Below are positions 19,183-27,719 of a DNA stretch of 64,000 nucleotides, one piece after another (the first letter of the stretch is position 1; the number at the start of each line of letters is the position of its first letter). The translations under genes were made by a program, and so were the position numbers. The notes beneath the pieces were generated by a model, which worked only from the letters and a program-made list of their open reading frames with translations, did not search any database and had not been told where the DNA came from. This DNA comes from Persicobacter sp. CCB-QB2 (lineage in GTDB: Bacteria; Bacteroidota; Bacteroidia; Cytophagales; Cyclobacteriaceae): contig NZ_LBGV01000001.1 of assembly GCF_001274635.1 (NCBI RefSeq), positions 744,001 through 808,000 on the forward strand, written 5' to 3'.

Positions 19183-19890
19183 CTACCACAAATAGCCCAA
19201 GCTTACGCTAAAGACCAGCCAAGCGGGTTCTGTAATGGAGTGGTAATCTTTGGGGATATCAGAGATAAATTTTTTTGTCGCGTAATTTTCGACCTCATTA
19301 TCATAGAGGCGGGCCCTTCTGAATTCTACTCCCCAATCGATCCCGACCTCTAGTTTTTTTGTAAAGCGGTATAGGTAACCATTGTGGAGACTGAAGCCAT
19401 AGGACAGATGACGTTGTTCAAAATCTTTAGGTTCAGAATGTGAATACATGCTATTTTCATCATAAATCAACACCTCTCCGGTTTTTTGAAAGTAGTAGTG
19501 TTTCGCTGCAAGACCAAAGCCGAGATAATAGCGGTAGTTTCGGTGTCGGGTTTTCTGATAGTATTTATATACTAGGCGGAGGCCATAGCCCTTCATCTCA
19601 TTATAGTCGCTTAACTCCTCCTTTTTCTGTTGGTGGCTGGTGACGAAAAAATCTGTTTGCAGCGCATTACGTTCTTTGATCGGTTGTTCATAAGACAGCT
19701 CATATGCCGGTGGTTGTCGCAGGAATACCTCAAAAAGGTCTAAGCGAATCGCATGTGGAAGGTATGCAGGTAAATATTTTTTGTCCTTTATTTTATAAAT
19801 GTAGTTCTGGGTGGAGTCATTTTCTGTCATTTCATTTTGCGCCCATAATATACTGGGTAGAAACAGCAGGAGCAGGGTGATGTATTTCAT
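19183..19890 (-). CDS. Outer-membrane-type protein of a four-member tandem family, member 2
   Basis: 235 residues from the ATG at 19890, chosen because it begins the signal peptide MKYITLLLLFLPSILWAQ; an upstream in-frame extension has no signal character. It shares HAIRLDLFEVFLRQPPAYELSYE, RNALQTDFF, MKGYGLRLVYKYYQKTRHR, YLGFGLAAKHYYFQKTGEV and LEVGIDWGVEFRRA with its neighbours and ends LGYLW. Predicted exported beta-barrel. No enzyme motif is visible. Confidence 0.7.
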   Translation of the reverse strand: MKYITLLLLFLPSILWAQNEMTENDSTQNYIYKIKDKKYLPAYLPHAIRLDLFEVFLRQPPAYELSYEQPIKERNALQTDFFVTSHQQKKEELSDYNEMKGYGLRLVYKYYQKTRHRNYRYYLGFGLAAKHYYFQKTGEVLIYDENSMYSHSEPKDFEQRHLSYGFSLHNGYLYRFTKKLEVGIDWGVEFRRARLYDNEVENYATKKFISDIPKDYHSITEPAWLVFSVSLGYLW

Positions 19891-19958
19891 AACAATTTTG
19901 TAGGCTAGCATTAATAAATGTTGGGGCAGGGGGAGGGACTTTTCCATTCGTCTGGCTT

Positions 19959-20675
19959 TTACCACAAATAGCCAAGAGAGATCCCGAAAGCTACCCATAC
20001 AGGCTCGGTGAGTGAACGGTAATCATCGGGCATTTGATTATAATTCCTTCCCTGTATGAACTGATAGTTTTCCGCCTCATTATCATAGAGGTGGAGTTGA
20101 TGAAGTTCAATACTCCAGTCGATCCCCAGTTCCAACCTTTTTGAAAGGCGGAACAGGTATCCGTTATTCAGGCTGATCCCATACGATAAATAGCGTTGCT
20201 TAAAGTGCTTCAGCTCACCACTCAGAAATTCCGTGTATGGGGCTATTTTGACTTCTCCGGATTTATGAAAAGTGTAATGTTTGGTGAAAAGTCCGGCTCC
20301 GAGATAGTAGCGGTAATTTCGGTGTCGGCTTTTGTGATAGCGTTTATAGAAAAGCTTCAGTCCGTAACTATTCACCAGGTCGTATTGGTACTCCTGATTG
20401 GAAGGGTCTTGCTGATGTCTGCCAAAGAATAAGTCCGTTTGCAAGGCTGATCGCTTTCCAAAAGAATTTTCATAAGAGAGCTGATAGGCAGGCTGCCTAG
20501 CGACCGCTTTGAAAAGGTCAAACCGAAGGGCATGGTGTGGTCTATCAGGGAGTTGTTTTGAGGGTTTGTATTTCACCATAATGATGGTCGCCGGAATAGA
20601 ATCGTTTTCCGGGATTTCACTTTGCGCTATTAAAAGGCCGGGTATAAATAACAGAAGAATACAGAGGTGTTTCAC
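19959..20675 (-). CDS. Outer-membrane-type protein of a four-member tandem family, member 3
   Basis: 238 residues. Signal peptide MKHLCILLLFIPGLLIAQ. It carries the same blocks as members 2 and 4: HALRFDLFKAVARQPAYQLSYE, RSALQTDLFF, YGLKLFYKRYHKSRHR, YLGAGLFTKHYTFHKSGEV and LELGIDWSIELHQL, ending LGYLW. It is closest in sequence to member 2, pointing to a recent duplication. The spacing of about 65-70 bp on each side fits one co-transcribed array. Confidence 0.7.
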   Translation of the reverse strand: MKHLCILLLFIPGLLIAQSEIPENDSIPATIIMVKYKPSKQLPDRPHHALRFDLFKAVARQPAYQLSYENSFGKRSALQTDLFFGRHQQDPSNQEYQYDLVNSYGLKLFYKRYHKSRHRNYRYYLGAGLFTKHYTFHKSGEVKIAPYTEFLSGELKHFKQRYLSYGISLNNGYLFRLSKRLELGIDWSIELHQLHLYDNEAENYQFIQGRNYNQMPDDYRSLTEPVWVAFGISLGYLW

Positions 20676-20739
20676 TATAATGATCGATTAAAAAATGAAA
20701 GGATGGCCGGTAGGTTTTTCGTATTTTGCCAGGGTTAGA

Positions 20740-21459
20740 TTACCAGAGATAAGCCATCCTGATGCCTAAGATCAAACTTACCTGCGACGAAAGGAATTCG
20801 TAATCATTAGGTACTCTGCGGGTTTCAAAATATATAAACTCATTATCTATTCCGCCATTCTTATAGATATTGAGCCTTTTAAATTCTAGCCCCCAGTCTA
20901 CTCCCAGCTCCAGCTTTTGAGAAATACGGAATTGGTAGCCATTATTTACCGTAAATCCATAAGTAAAGCAGCTTTGCTCGAAGGCTTTAGTATTATAATA
21001 AATATATCCGTCGTTATCCGTAATACTAATGTCTCCGGTTCTTTGGAAAAAATAGTGCTTAGCTGCCAGCCCAAGGCCGAAATAATACCGGTAATTGTCG
21101 TGTCTGGTTTTTTGATAGTATTTATAAGTCAGGTTAAGGCCATAGCCATTCATGTAATTAAAGTCCATGTCATATTGCCTTCTGTAGGCAGGGTCAGGTC
21201 CCTGGTTTTCAGTATAAAAAATATCCGTTTGAAGTGCATTTCGAGTCCCTAAGGGATGTTCATACGAAATTTCATAAACGGGTCGTTCCATGAAGGCCTT
21301 ATAAAGATCAATGCGAATAGCATGAGGTAGCTCGGTCGGAAAAATTTTTATTCTGGTTTCAATGCTATCATTAGGCTGTTGATATTGTTTTGGCTTAATG
21401 TCATTTTGCGCATGTGAAAGGCAAGGGACAAATAAAAGGAGAAAGGTGATGATTTTCAT
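20740..21459 (-). CDS. Outer-membrane-type protein of a four-member tandem family, member 4
   Basis: 239 residues. Signal peptide MKIITFLLLFVPCLSHAQ. It shares HAIRIDLYKAFMERPVYEISYE, RNALQTDIFY, MNGYGLNLTYKYYQKTRHD, YFGLGLAAKHYFFQRTGDI and LELGVDWGLEFKRL, ending MAYLW. It is the first gene of the array in the direction of transcription. No partner gene gives a function. An adhesin, sensor or structural barrel are all possible. Confidence 0.7.
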   Translation of the reverse strand: MKIITFLLLFVPCLSHAQNDIKPKQYQQPNDSIETRIKIFPTELPHAIRIDLYKAFMERPVYEISYEHPLGTRNALQTDIFYTENQGPDPAYRRQYDMDFNYMNGYGLNLTYKYYQKTRHDNYRYYFGLGLAAKHYFFQRTGDISITDNDGYIYYNTKAFEQSCFTYGFTVNNGYQFRISQKLELGVDWGLEFKRLNIYKNGGIDNEFIYFETRRVPNDYEFLSSQVSLILGIRMAYLW

Positions 21460-21488
21460 TGAGGTGATGGCCGCTTTAGGCCTTGTAT

Positions 21489-22238
21489 CTATTGAATTTG
21501 GCTGATTAATTTGATGTTTTGCTGATCGCGATAGCTATACTGGACAATGCCGTCATTACCGATAATGACCAGGGTTTGATTATGAGGGATTAAATCAAAG
21601 GCATGGATATCCTGAAAACTTTGGAGGAGCACAGGGTCAATGGGATCACTAATATCAAAGACTTTAAGCCCCCAGTTCCCTTCGCAGATAAAAAGGAGGT
21701 CATTATCAATACCAAGACCATGTGGGTTTTCCAGTGGAATAGTTTTGACGAGCGTAGGCCGTTGGATGTCTTCCAGATTGATAATGTCCAGTTGGTTCAC
21801 CTCATTCCAGCAGGCATTGCCCGCTCTAAGGGTTGAATAGGCATAAGGAAATTGGACAACAACAGGGTCGCAGGAGCGAATGTGATCAAATTCTGAAATT
21901 TTGTTCAGGTGGTTGCCGGCACTAATGTCATAAATTAAAACACCTGTTGAAGTTCCAATAAAAAGATAATCCTCTGTGGGGAAGAGGGTCTCCATCTCTC
22001 GGCTAATATTTTTCGATTTATTGAATTCCAGCGTTCCATTATCCTGATGAATGGTGTAGGAGGATAATTTGCCCATAGGTGGATTGAGCATGAACAGGTA
22101 GTCTGAGGAAATGGCGAATTGCGCCATGGAACCATTTATTCCTGTTGATGAATTGGGTCCCATATCGCTATTTTCATTACAGGCCGCTATCCATACACCA
22201 AGGCAAAGAATCAAAAGTAGGTTTAGTGTCTTTTTCAT
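21489..22238 (-). CDS. LVIVD-repeat-like lipoprotein
   Basis: 249 residues with a lipoprotein signal (LGVWIAAC, Cys at 20). The body is made of beta-propeller-like repeats typical of LVIVD proteins: LFIGTSTGVLIYDIS, NQLDIINLEDIQRPTLV and WGLKVFDISDPIDPVLLQSF. Such surface lipoproteins are common in Bacteroidota and are thought to be interaction scaffolds. It starts 5 bp after the stop of the related upstream lipoprotein gene, so the two form an operon. Confidence 0.75.
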   Translation of the reverse strand: MKKTLNLLLILCLGVWIAACNENSDMGPNSSTGINGSMAQFAISSDYLFMLNPPMGKLSSYTIHQDNGTLEFNKSKNISREMETLFPTEDYLFIGTSTGVLIYDISAGNHLNKISEFDHIRSCDPVVVQFPYAYSTLRAGNACWNEVNQLDIINLEDIQRPTLVKTIPLENPHGLGIDNDLLFICEGNWGLKVFDISDPIDPVLLQSFQDIHAFDLIPHNQTLVIIGNDGIVQYSYRDQQNIKLISQIQ

Positions 22239-22243
22239 GGTGT

Positions 22244-22795
22244 TTATCTTTTACATTTTGTGGAGGTAGCCTTTGATTCTTTCCATCCGATAATCTCGCC
22301 CTTGCTTTCATCCGGACAGACTATTTTCAAACCAGGAGGGAGTTCATCATATACATTGTGTGGAAATTGGTCCGAAAGGCGTTGAACCTCCTCCACGGTG
22401 GATTGCTCAAAATTAATTTTCAATACAACCAAATCACTGAGGTGTTTGGCATATATAAAATCATTTTTGATGGAAAAGCCGTTGATTGCGGCAATAGGTA
22501 GGAATCCAATTTTTTGTGGATTTTCGGGATTTTCATTATTGATAATGTGTATCCCTATTCCGCTTTCGGCAATCATGAGGTAGTGTTGATAAATCGTCAC
22601 CTGTCCGGCAGACTCAATAGCTCTTTTTTTAGCTAGTTGTGTTGGGATTTCTGTGGTTTCCGCATAGATGGGCTCATAAATCTTATTCAGGTCAAAGCGG
22701 GTGTTTCCAGGTGGGAGAGGATCAACACAACAGTCGTCCCCTATGCAGGACCATAGACTGAGGTTGATGGTCAATAAAAAAAAGAGTCTTTTCAT
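22244..22795 (-). CDS. LVIVD-associated lipoprotein
   Basis: 183 residues with a lipoprotein signal (LSLWSC, Cys at 17). It has one or two LVIVD-type units (YLMIAESGIGIHIINNENPE, FIYAKHLSDLVVLKI). A C-terminal Cys-containing tail (CPDESKGEIIGWKES...TKC) is a recurring ending in this lipoprotein group. It precedes the second lipoprotein gene by 5 bp. The conserved tail suggests it is complete although short. Function unknown. Confidence 0.7.
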   Translation of the reverse strand: MKRLFFLLTINLSLWSCIGDDCCVDPLPPGNTRFDLNKIYEPIYAETTEIPTQLAKKRAIESAGQVTIYQHYLMIAESGIGIHIINNENPENPQKIGFLPIAAINGFSIKNDFIYAKHLSDLVVLKINFEQSTVEEVQRLSDQFPHNVYDELPPGLKIVCPDESKGEIIGWKESKATSTKCKR

Positions 22796-22886
22796 TAGTG
22801 TAGGTTTTTATTCAATGTACTACATTAATGAAAGACTCAATATGACAAATGTCTTATTTTATATCAAATAAGTGTTAAAAGACCAC

Positions 22887-23693
22887 TTATTGTCCCTGAT
22901 TGGTGCTTTCAAAAATTTTGTCTGCAGACTGGGCGACAAAACCTGAGTATAGTTTCCCCTCTTCAGTAGGGTAGCGATAGGCAAATTCATAGTAACAGGC
23001 CGGAATGGCATGTTTGCCGTCTGTAAATTCCACTTCTACAGTGTCGGCAAGGGTGGAGGATTGCTCTAACAAGACATCTTTGGAACCTTTTATTTCACCA
23101 CCGGAAGTATTTAATTTAAAGTCTAATCGTTTGATATAATCATTCATGCCTATCAGGCTATGGATGCTTTTTAGGTGGTTGACAAAAACGGTGAAATGGT
23201 TAGGCCGGAAGCCGTGTGCGGCCATCCAGCCGGCATATTCACTTTCTTCTAATAATTTCAGATAAGTGGAATAATCGAGCTTCCAGGGGCGTCCTATATT
23301 CACAAAATCATATCGCTCATTCATGCCCTCAGGAATTTGATCCAAAAGTTCGCGCACCGTTTGGTTCAATGCCGGGGAGAATTCTTCCAGCTTTAATTCA
23401 GAAATAAATATTTTGGGCATCAGTGGATCCAGATGTTCAAAGTGTTTAGCATATAGCTTTTTTGCTTTGAATTCATATTCTCCTTTTTCCTTATAGCCCC
23501 CCTCGATAAATGGCTTTTTCAATACCTCAATATTTACCCGGGGGTCATTATAAGTCCGAAGAGCAATATGATCATTGACCACCTTATCCTCCTGTTCTAA
23601 TAAGCTATTGTATATTTTTCTGACCTGGGGGTTCATGTGGGAATAATCTTTCCACATTTGAGCTAATAACGCATCAAGATTCTGTGCTTGCAT
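22887..23693 (-). CDS. DUF1338 family protein (2-oxoadipate dioxygenase/decarboxylase-like)
   Basis: 268 residues. Members of this family are Fe(II) enzymes related to the D-2-hydroxyglutarate synthase HglS of lysine catabolism, with two His and one Glu as metal ligands. Candidates here are the His in NDHIALRTYN, the His in FRPNHFTVFVNHL and the Glu in CYYEFAYRYPTEEG. The substrate cannot be inferred because no lysine-degradation genes lie nearby. The gene appears to be transcribed on its own. Confidence 0.75.
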   Translation of the reverse strand: MQAQNLDALLAQMWKDYSHMNPQVRKIYNSLLEQEDKVVNDHIALRTYNDPRVNIEVLKKPFIEGGYKEKGEYEFKAKKLYAKHFEHLDPLMPKIFISELKLEEFSPALNQTVRELLDQIPEGMNERYDFVNIGRPWKLDYSTYLKLLEESEYAGWMAAHGFRPNHFTVFVNHLKSIHSLIGMNDYIKRLDFKLNTSGGEIKGSKDVLLEQSSTLADTVEVEFTDGKHAIPACYYEFAYRYPTEEGKLYSGFVAQSADKIFESTNQGQ

Positions 23694-23824
23694 GGGAACT
23701 GGGTTTATTGTTGATGTATAGAATTTAACAATAGCCCGCCGAAATAAGAAAAAAATAACAATATTTATCTTCCGCCTTCGGTTATTAATAAAGCGGTGGT
23801 CTCAAAAGTAAATTTTGCTTTTCC

Positions 23825-24033
23825 AGCCGGATTAAGCCTAATAAATCCTGCTTTAGCTGCAAGGCGGTATAATGGAGGAATTTTTCCAAATTCTTTTTTT
23901 TCAAGGAAGCAGATGAATGAGGAGAAAGCATTTTGTCCAAATTGGGGCTATTATAATTTAAAGAAAATAAGCTCTAAGAAGCTGAAGATAAGTCACTTGT
24001 GATTGATAAATGTAGCGGTGAGTAATTCGGCTT
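23825..24033 (+). repeat. Dispersed element A, copy 2
   Basis: Left end AGCCGGATTA and right end TAATTCGGCT are inverted repeats. Internal landmarks shared with the other copies are 'ctttagctgcaaggcgg', 'gcagatgaatgaggagaaagc' and 'gggctattataatttaaag'. No coding sequence. The gap 23694-24124 holds only this element and the terminator after it. Confidence 0.75.
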
Positions 24034-24082
24034 AAGAATCGCTTATTTGAAAACGAGCTTCTGGGAGGTTACCTGCATCTTA

Positions 24083-24123
24083 AAAAAAAGAGGCTGTCTC
24101 ATCAACTGAGACAGCCTCTTTTC
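24083..24123. terminator. Strong hairpin terminator
   Basis: AAGAGGCTGTCTC, loop, GAGACAGCCTCTT is a perfect 13-bp stem flanked by A and T tracts. It lies downstream of the gld/DUF4340 operon on the minus strand and probably ends it. Confidence 0.9.
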
Positions 24124-24124
24124 T

Positions 24125-24340
24125 TAATCCGAATGATGTATGCTTCTATCCTTCTTTAGCTGCATGGTGGTAAATGAAGGAATTTTCCTTATATCGTTTT
24201 TTTACAACATAGCAGATGAGTGAAACGCTAGCCTGCTCCAATTCAACTATTTCAAATCCAGAAACAATTCCCTCTGTGCCTGAAGATAAGGCCCGGTCCT
24301 TGGTCTGGATGGTTGAATCTTGCGCTGCATAATCCGGCTT
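24125..24340 (+). repeat. Dispersed element A, copy 3, reaching the stop codon of the DUF4340 gene
   Basis: Begins TAATCCGAATGATGTATGC and keeps the 'ctttagctgca', 'aaatgaaggaatttt' and 'agcagatgagtga' blocks. The right end, TGCATAATCCGGCTT, overlaps the first bases of the TAA stop (24339-24341) of the minus-strand DUF4340 gene. A 70-codon open frame across it has no protein-like features. Confidence 0.5.
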
Positions 24341-25268
24341 ATTCTGATAGAAAATCACTTCTTTTGGCTAGCAACGCTTTTGCCCGCCTCTTTTCGATGA
24401 GCACAATCTGTTCATCGTTTAGAAGGCCAGCCAGCATTTTTTCCCCCTTAGCTGTGGGGAAAAGCTTGAGTTCTCCATTGTGTTCTTTTCGGATGTCATC
24501 AATGGTGATAATGGCCATCGGTTGGCTTGCAATCAGGCTGTCTAATTCTTTAACCTGCCCGCGATCCAAATACTGATCTACCTGTAAATAGGCAAATTGA
24601 CTTAAGTATTGATTGAGCAATTTTTGATCTCCCTCCGGCAATCCCTCGATCTCCCATTTTATACTATTGGAGGTGATTTCAAAATTGTCTTCCGGATGTC
24701 CGGGATATTGTAATTGCAGGCTTTTCAAAGATCTTGGGCTGGATTCGAAAATCGCTCGCTTTCGCCAATCATTTGGCAATACTTCGAAAATACCGGTCAC
24801 ATAGCTGTTGTAACCCGGTAGGTGTACAATGGCCGGGACATCATCCTCTTTTTGAAAATAAGAAAGCGTTTTGGCCGGATTTCCTACAGTTATAAATTCG
24901 GAGCTGCCCTCACTGCTGGTAACTTTTACTTTTATGCCATTTTCGGTCAATAATCGATAAACCGATTCTTGCTCTCGTTTCGGCACCCGGCGTTTCACCT
25001 CCATTTGGTTGAGGATGCTGAGCATAACATCAATCATACCGCTTTCTGCCGGTAGCTCGTTGACAAGCCAGCCGTTTTTTTGGCGGTTTAATAAAGTCAC
25101 CTCCTGTTGGTTGGTGATCTCAATGCTGCGAATAGCGGCGGTGTCCGCTATGGTAAAGGCGTTCAGGTCCGTAAATTTTTGGCGGTCGCTAAAGTCTACC
25201 GAGATTGAAACGACAAACCAAACCAGCAGTCCAATTAATATAATGAGCAGTTGTGTGTTGGTTCTCAT
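24339..25268 (-). CDS. DUF4340 domain protein, downstream partner of GldG
   Basis: 309 residues from the ATG at 25268 (MRTNTQLLIILIGLLVW), chosen because it begins the membrane anchor and lies 4 bp after the gldG stop. An upstream in-frame extension would overlap gldG. The single N-terminal membrane helix is followed by repeated periplasmic beta domains with FITVGNPAKTLSYFQKEDD and VYRLLTENGIKVKV. DUF4340 proteins regularly follow gldG-type ABC auxiliary genes, so it is probably a part of that transporter complex. The exact role is not known. Confidence 0.8.
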   Translation of the reverse strand: MRTNTQLLIILIGLLVWFVVSISVDFSDRQKFTDLNAFTIADTAAIRSIEITNQQEVTLLNRQKNGWLVNELPAESGMIDVMLSILNQMEVKRRVPKREQESVYRLLTENGIKVKVTSSEGSSEFITVGNPAKTLSYFQKEDDVPAIVHLPGYNSYVTGIFEVLPNDWRKRAIFESSPRSLKSLQLQYPGHPEDNFEITSNSIKWEIEGLPEGDQKLLNQYLSQFAYLQVDQYLDRGQVKELDSLIASQPMAIITIDDIRKEHNGELKLFPTAKGEKMLAGLLNDEQIVLIEKRRAKALLAKRSDFLSE

Positions 25269-25272
25269 AATG

Positions 25273-26967
25273 TTAGAATTTGGCAAATCGTTGCTGGCGA
25301 ATAAAATACCAGGCAATTCCAAAAATTAAGATCAATAGGACAGGCAATCCGATGTTTAATACCTGCCAGAATAGCTTTTCTTCCAGTACTTTGACTTTGT
25401 CTAGCGGGCGGATTTTTACACTTTTATTTCTGGCGATGATAATGCCGTTTTCGTCCAAAAGGTAATTCAAGGTATTCCGCACAAAGTCTGCATTGGCAAA
25501 ATCCTGTCGGCTGAAGGGATCAACTCCTAAAGCGACCGGTTCTCCGCTTTGCGGGTTTACTTCGTTGATCAGTATGTCAGCATCCCCCACAACCACAATG
25601 GCATTGTGGGCACTTTCTTTTTTGAAATTTACCTGATCTGCGAAAGCTGGCAGGAATCGATTTTTATAAATAGATTGAAAATTTCCTTCCAGTAAGTAGG
25701 CAATCGGAATAGGTCCCTGATTAAACTTCTGAGGGTCTATTTGCCCTCTCATATTGGTAAGCTCTATTAAGACCGGCGCCGTTACCTTCCGGGAATAGGG
25801 CGATGAATACATTAAGGCTGTTTTTTGTACGCCTTTGACTTTTACGGTGTCCAGAGGTGAAACATATGCCGTTTTAACCGCATCCAGATTATTCACCATC
25901 GGATTTTTACCGAAAACATTAATCAGGGGATAATAAGGGAAAGGCATCAGTTGAATTTGAGGCTGATCCCCCATATTGCCAGTGACAATCGGGTAGGTGC
26001 CCGCATTTAAATCCTGAATGATATTGGGCTGCACCTTCACGCCCCATTTAAATAGAAGGTCCGCCACTCCTAAATCTTTTTGAAGCGCAAAGGCAGAGCC
26101 ATCTGTTCTTAAGCTATCGGTATTGATCTCGAAACTTTCTCCAAAAACCAATAGCTTCCCACCGCGCATCACAAACTGGTCTATGATGTACTGTTCCCGA
26201 TCGCTAAAATGTTGCTGGGGACGGATCATCATCAGAGCATGGTAATTCGAAAGTTCTGACATATTTTTGATGAAGGTCAGATCATAATCATCCTTTAGTG
26301 CCTGTTGAAGTCCGTCTAATGCCTTATTTTTGATTTTCCGGTCTCCATTATAAATCGCTACTTTTTTTCGCTCAATATTAGTGAGCTTTTTGATAGCAGA
26401 GATTAATTCATATTCCACACCCTCCACAGATTGGTTCAATCGCTCCTGGGGTGGTGCCGATTTATTCCCCTTAAAAAGCATGACTCCCATGTCCTGGCCT
26501 CCATAGGAAACAATGGCGCCCGGGAAGATCATCTTTTCAATTTTTTTGCCGTTTTCAGTGGCGTGAATATTGGTAGGCTGTATGCCTAAATCTGCCAAAT
26601 ACTGGTAATATTGATTGCGGGCCTTGCTATTTTTGGCCAGAGAAGGATCTGTGAATTTGTATTGAATTTTATCGCCGGCATAGGAGCGGAAAACCTCCAA
26701 CGTCTCGTGAATGCTTCGGTTGAGCCTTTTGAATCCTGCCGGAAAATCTCCCTCCAGCTGGATGTCGATGTAGACCACATCATCCAGATCTGTCAGGATG
26801 TTTTTAGTGGCCTCACTCAGGGTATATCTTTTTTCCTCGGTTAAATCCACCTGAAAAAAGTAGTCGCTTACCAATAAATTGAGGTTAATGGCCAGCATCA
26901 ACACAATCAGTGAGATCAGAATATCCCTTACTTTTAGGCTGTGAAATTTTTCTTTCATTTTTACCAT
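25273..26967 (-). CDS. gldG: Gliding motility-associated ABC transporter auxiliary protein GldG
   Basis: 564 residues. An N-terminal membrane helix (about 15-35) precedes a large periplasmic part with TEEKRYTLSEATKNIL, the standard opening of GldG/ABC-2-type auxiliary proteins. A receiver-like domain follows (MMIRPQQHFSDREQYIIDQF, GGKLLVFGE), then a C-terminal membrane helix (about 530-552). In Flavobacterium GldA, GldF and GldG form an ABC transporter needed for gliding. The start overlaps the gldF stop by 7 bp. A second ATG 9 bp downstream (26958) is an equally good start. Confidence 0.92.
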   Translation of the reverse strand: MVKMKEKFHSLKVRDILISLIVLMLAINLNLLVSDYFFQVDLTEEKRYTLSEATKNILTDLDDVVYIDIQLEGDFPAGFKRLNRSIHETLEVFRSYAGDKIQYKFTDPSLAKNSKARNQYYQYLADLGIQPTNIHATENGKKIEKMIFPGAIVSYGGQDMGVMLFKGNKSAPPQERLNQSVEGVEYELISAIKKLTNIERKKVAIYNGDRKIKNKALDGLQQALKDDYDLTFIKNMSELSNYHALMMIRPQQHFSDREQYIIDQFVMRGGKLLVFGESFEINTDSLRTDGSAFALQKDLGVADLLFKWGVKVQPNIIQDLNAGTYPIVTGNMGDQPQIQLMPFPYYPLINVFGKNPMVNNLDAVKTAYVSPLDTVKVKGVQKTALMYSSPYSRKVTAPVLIELTNMRGQIDPQKFNQGPIPIAYLLEGNFQSIYKNRFLPAFADQVNFKKESAHNAIVVVGDADILINEVNPQSGEPVALGVDPFSRQDFANADFVRNTLNYLLDENGIIIARNKSVKIRPLDKVKVLEEKLFWQVLNIGLPVLLILIFGIAWYFIRQQRFAKF

Positions 26968-27689
26968 TTTCTACTGGAAATACTCATTCGGGTAAATTGC
27001 AGTGCGACCACCATCACCGAGCCAAAATAAAACAAATCGCGGGAGTCAATTAAACCTTTGCTCATGCTTTCATAGTGAGATAAAATTCCCAACTGGTTGA
27101 TGAGCGGGGAGTAATCACTCCAAATATTGATATTGCTAATGGAATCAAAGCCAGAGTACATCATGAAGCAGAGGAAAATGGCCGTAATGAAAGCGATAAT
27201 CTGATTTTCGCTTAAAGAGGAGGCTAAAATACCAATAGCGGTAAAAATACCTGATAACAGGATTAGCCCGAAATAACTCCCCACTATGGCGGCAGAATCA
27301 ATATTGCCCACCGGGGAAGCTAATTGAATTAAAGAAAAACAATAAATCAGGGTGGGGATGAGCGAAATGATGACCAAGAACCAGGCTGCCAGAAATTTCC
27401 CCACAATGATTTGTATATCACTGATCGGTTTGGTGAGCAGGAGTTCCAGGGTGCCCGTTTTTTTCTCCTCTGCAAAAGTACGCATACAGATTGCAGGAAT
27501 TAGAAACATCAATACATAGGGACCCAGATTAAAAAGGGAGCTTAATTCGGCATAGCCATAATCAATAACATTGGTTTCGGGAAAAACCCAAACAATCAGC
27601 CCGGTAACGACTAAGAATACCCCCATCACCACATATGCGATGAGTGAGTTTAAGAAATTCTTAACTTCTTTAGAAAATATATGTAGCAT
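26961..27689 (-). CDS. gldF: Gliding motility ABC transporter permease GldF
   Basis: 242 residues with about six membrane segments. It starts MLHIFSKEVKNFLNSLIAYVV and contains the ABC-2 permease block FAEEKKTGTLELLLTKPISD, the coupling region that contacts the ATPase. It lies between gldA (30 bp upstream) and gldG (overlapping), forming one operon. With GldA it forms the membrane channel of the gliding-associated transporter. The cargo is unknown even in model species. Confidence 0.93.
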   Translation of the reverse strand: MLHIFSKEVKNFLNSLIAYVVMGVFLVVTGLIVWVFPETNVIDYGYAELSSLFNLGPYVLMFLIPAICMRTFAEEKKTGTLELLLTKPISDIQIIVGKFLAAWFLVIISLIPTLIYCFSLIQLASPVGNIDSAAIVGSYFGLILLSGIFTAIGILASSLSENQIIAFITAIFLCFMMYSGFDSISNINIWSDYSPLINQLGILSHYESMSKGLIDSRDLFYFGSVMVVALQFTRMSISSRKW

Positions 27690-27719
27690 TTCAAATTGCT
27701 ATTGGATTCAATTATTTAT

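Noticed and set aside
18450-21459. CRISPR-like or DNA-level tandem repeat
   Set aside because: The similarity is at the protein level between four genes, with no short direct repeats and spacers. No CRISPR array was seen anywhere in the window.
24146-24358. A 70-codon minus-strand open frame
   Set aside because: It lies almost entirely inside a copy of repeat A and has no protein-like composition.
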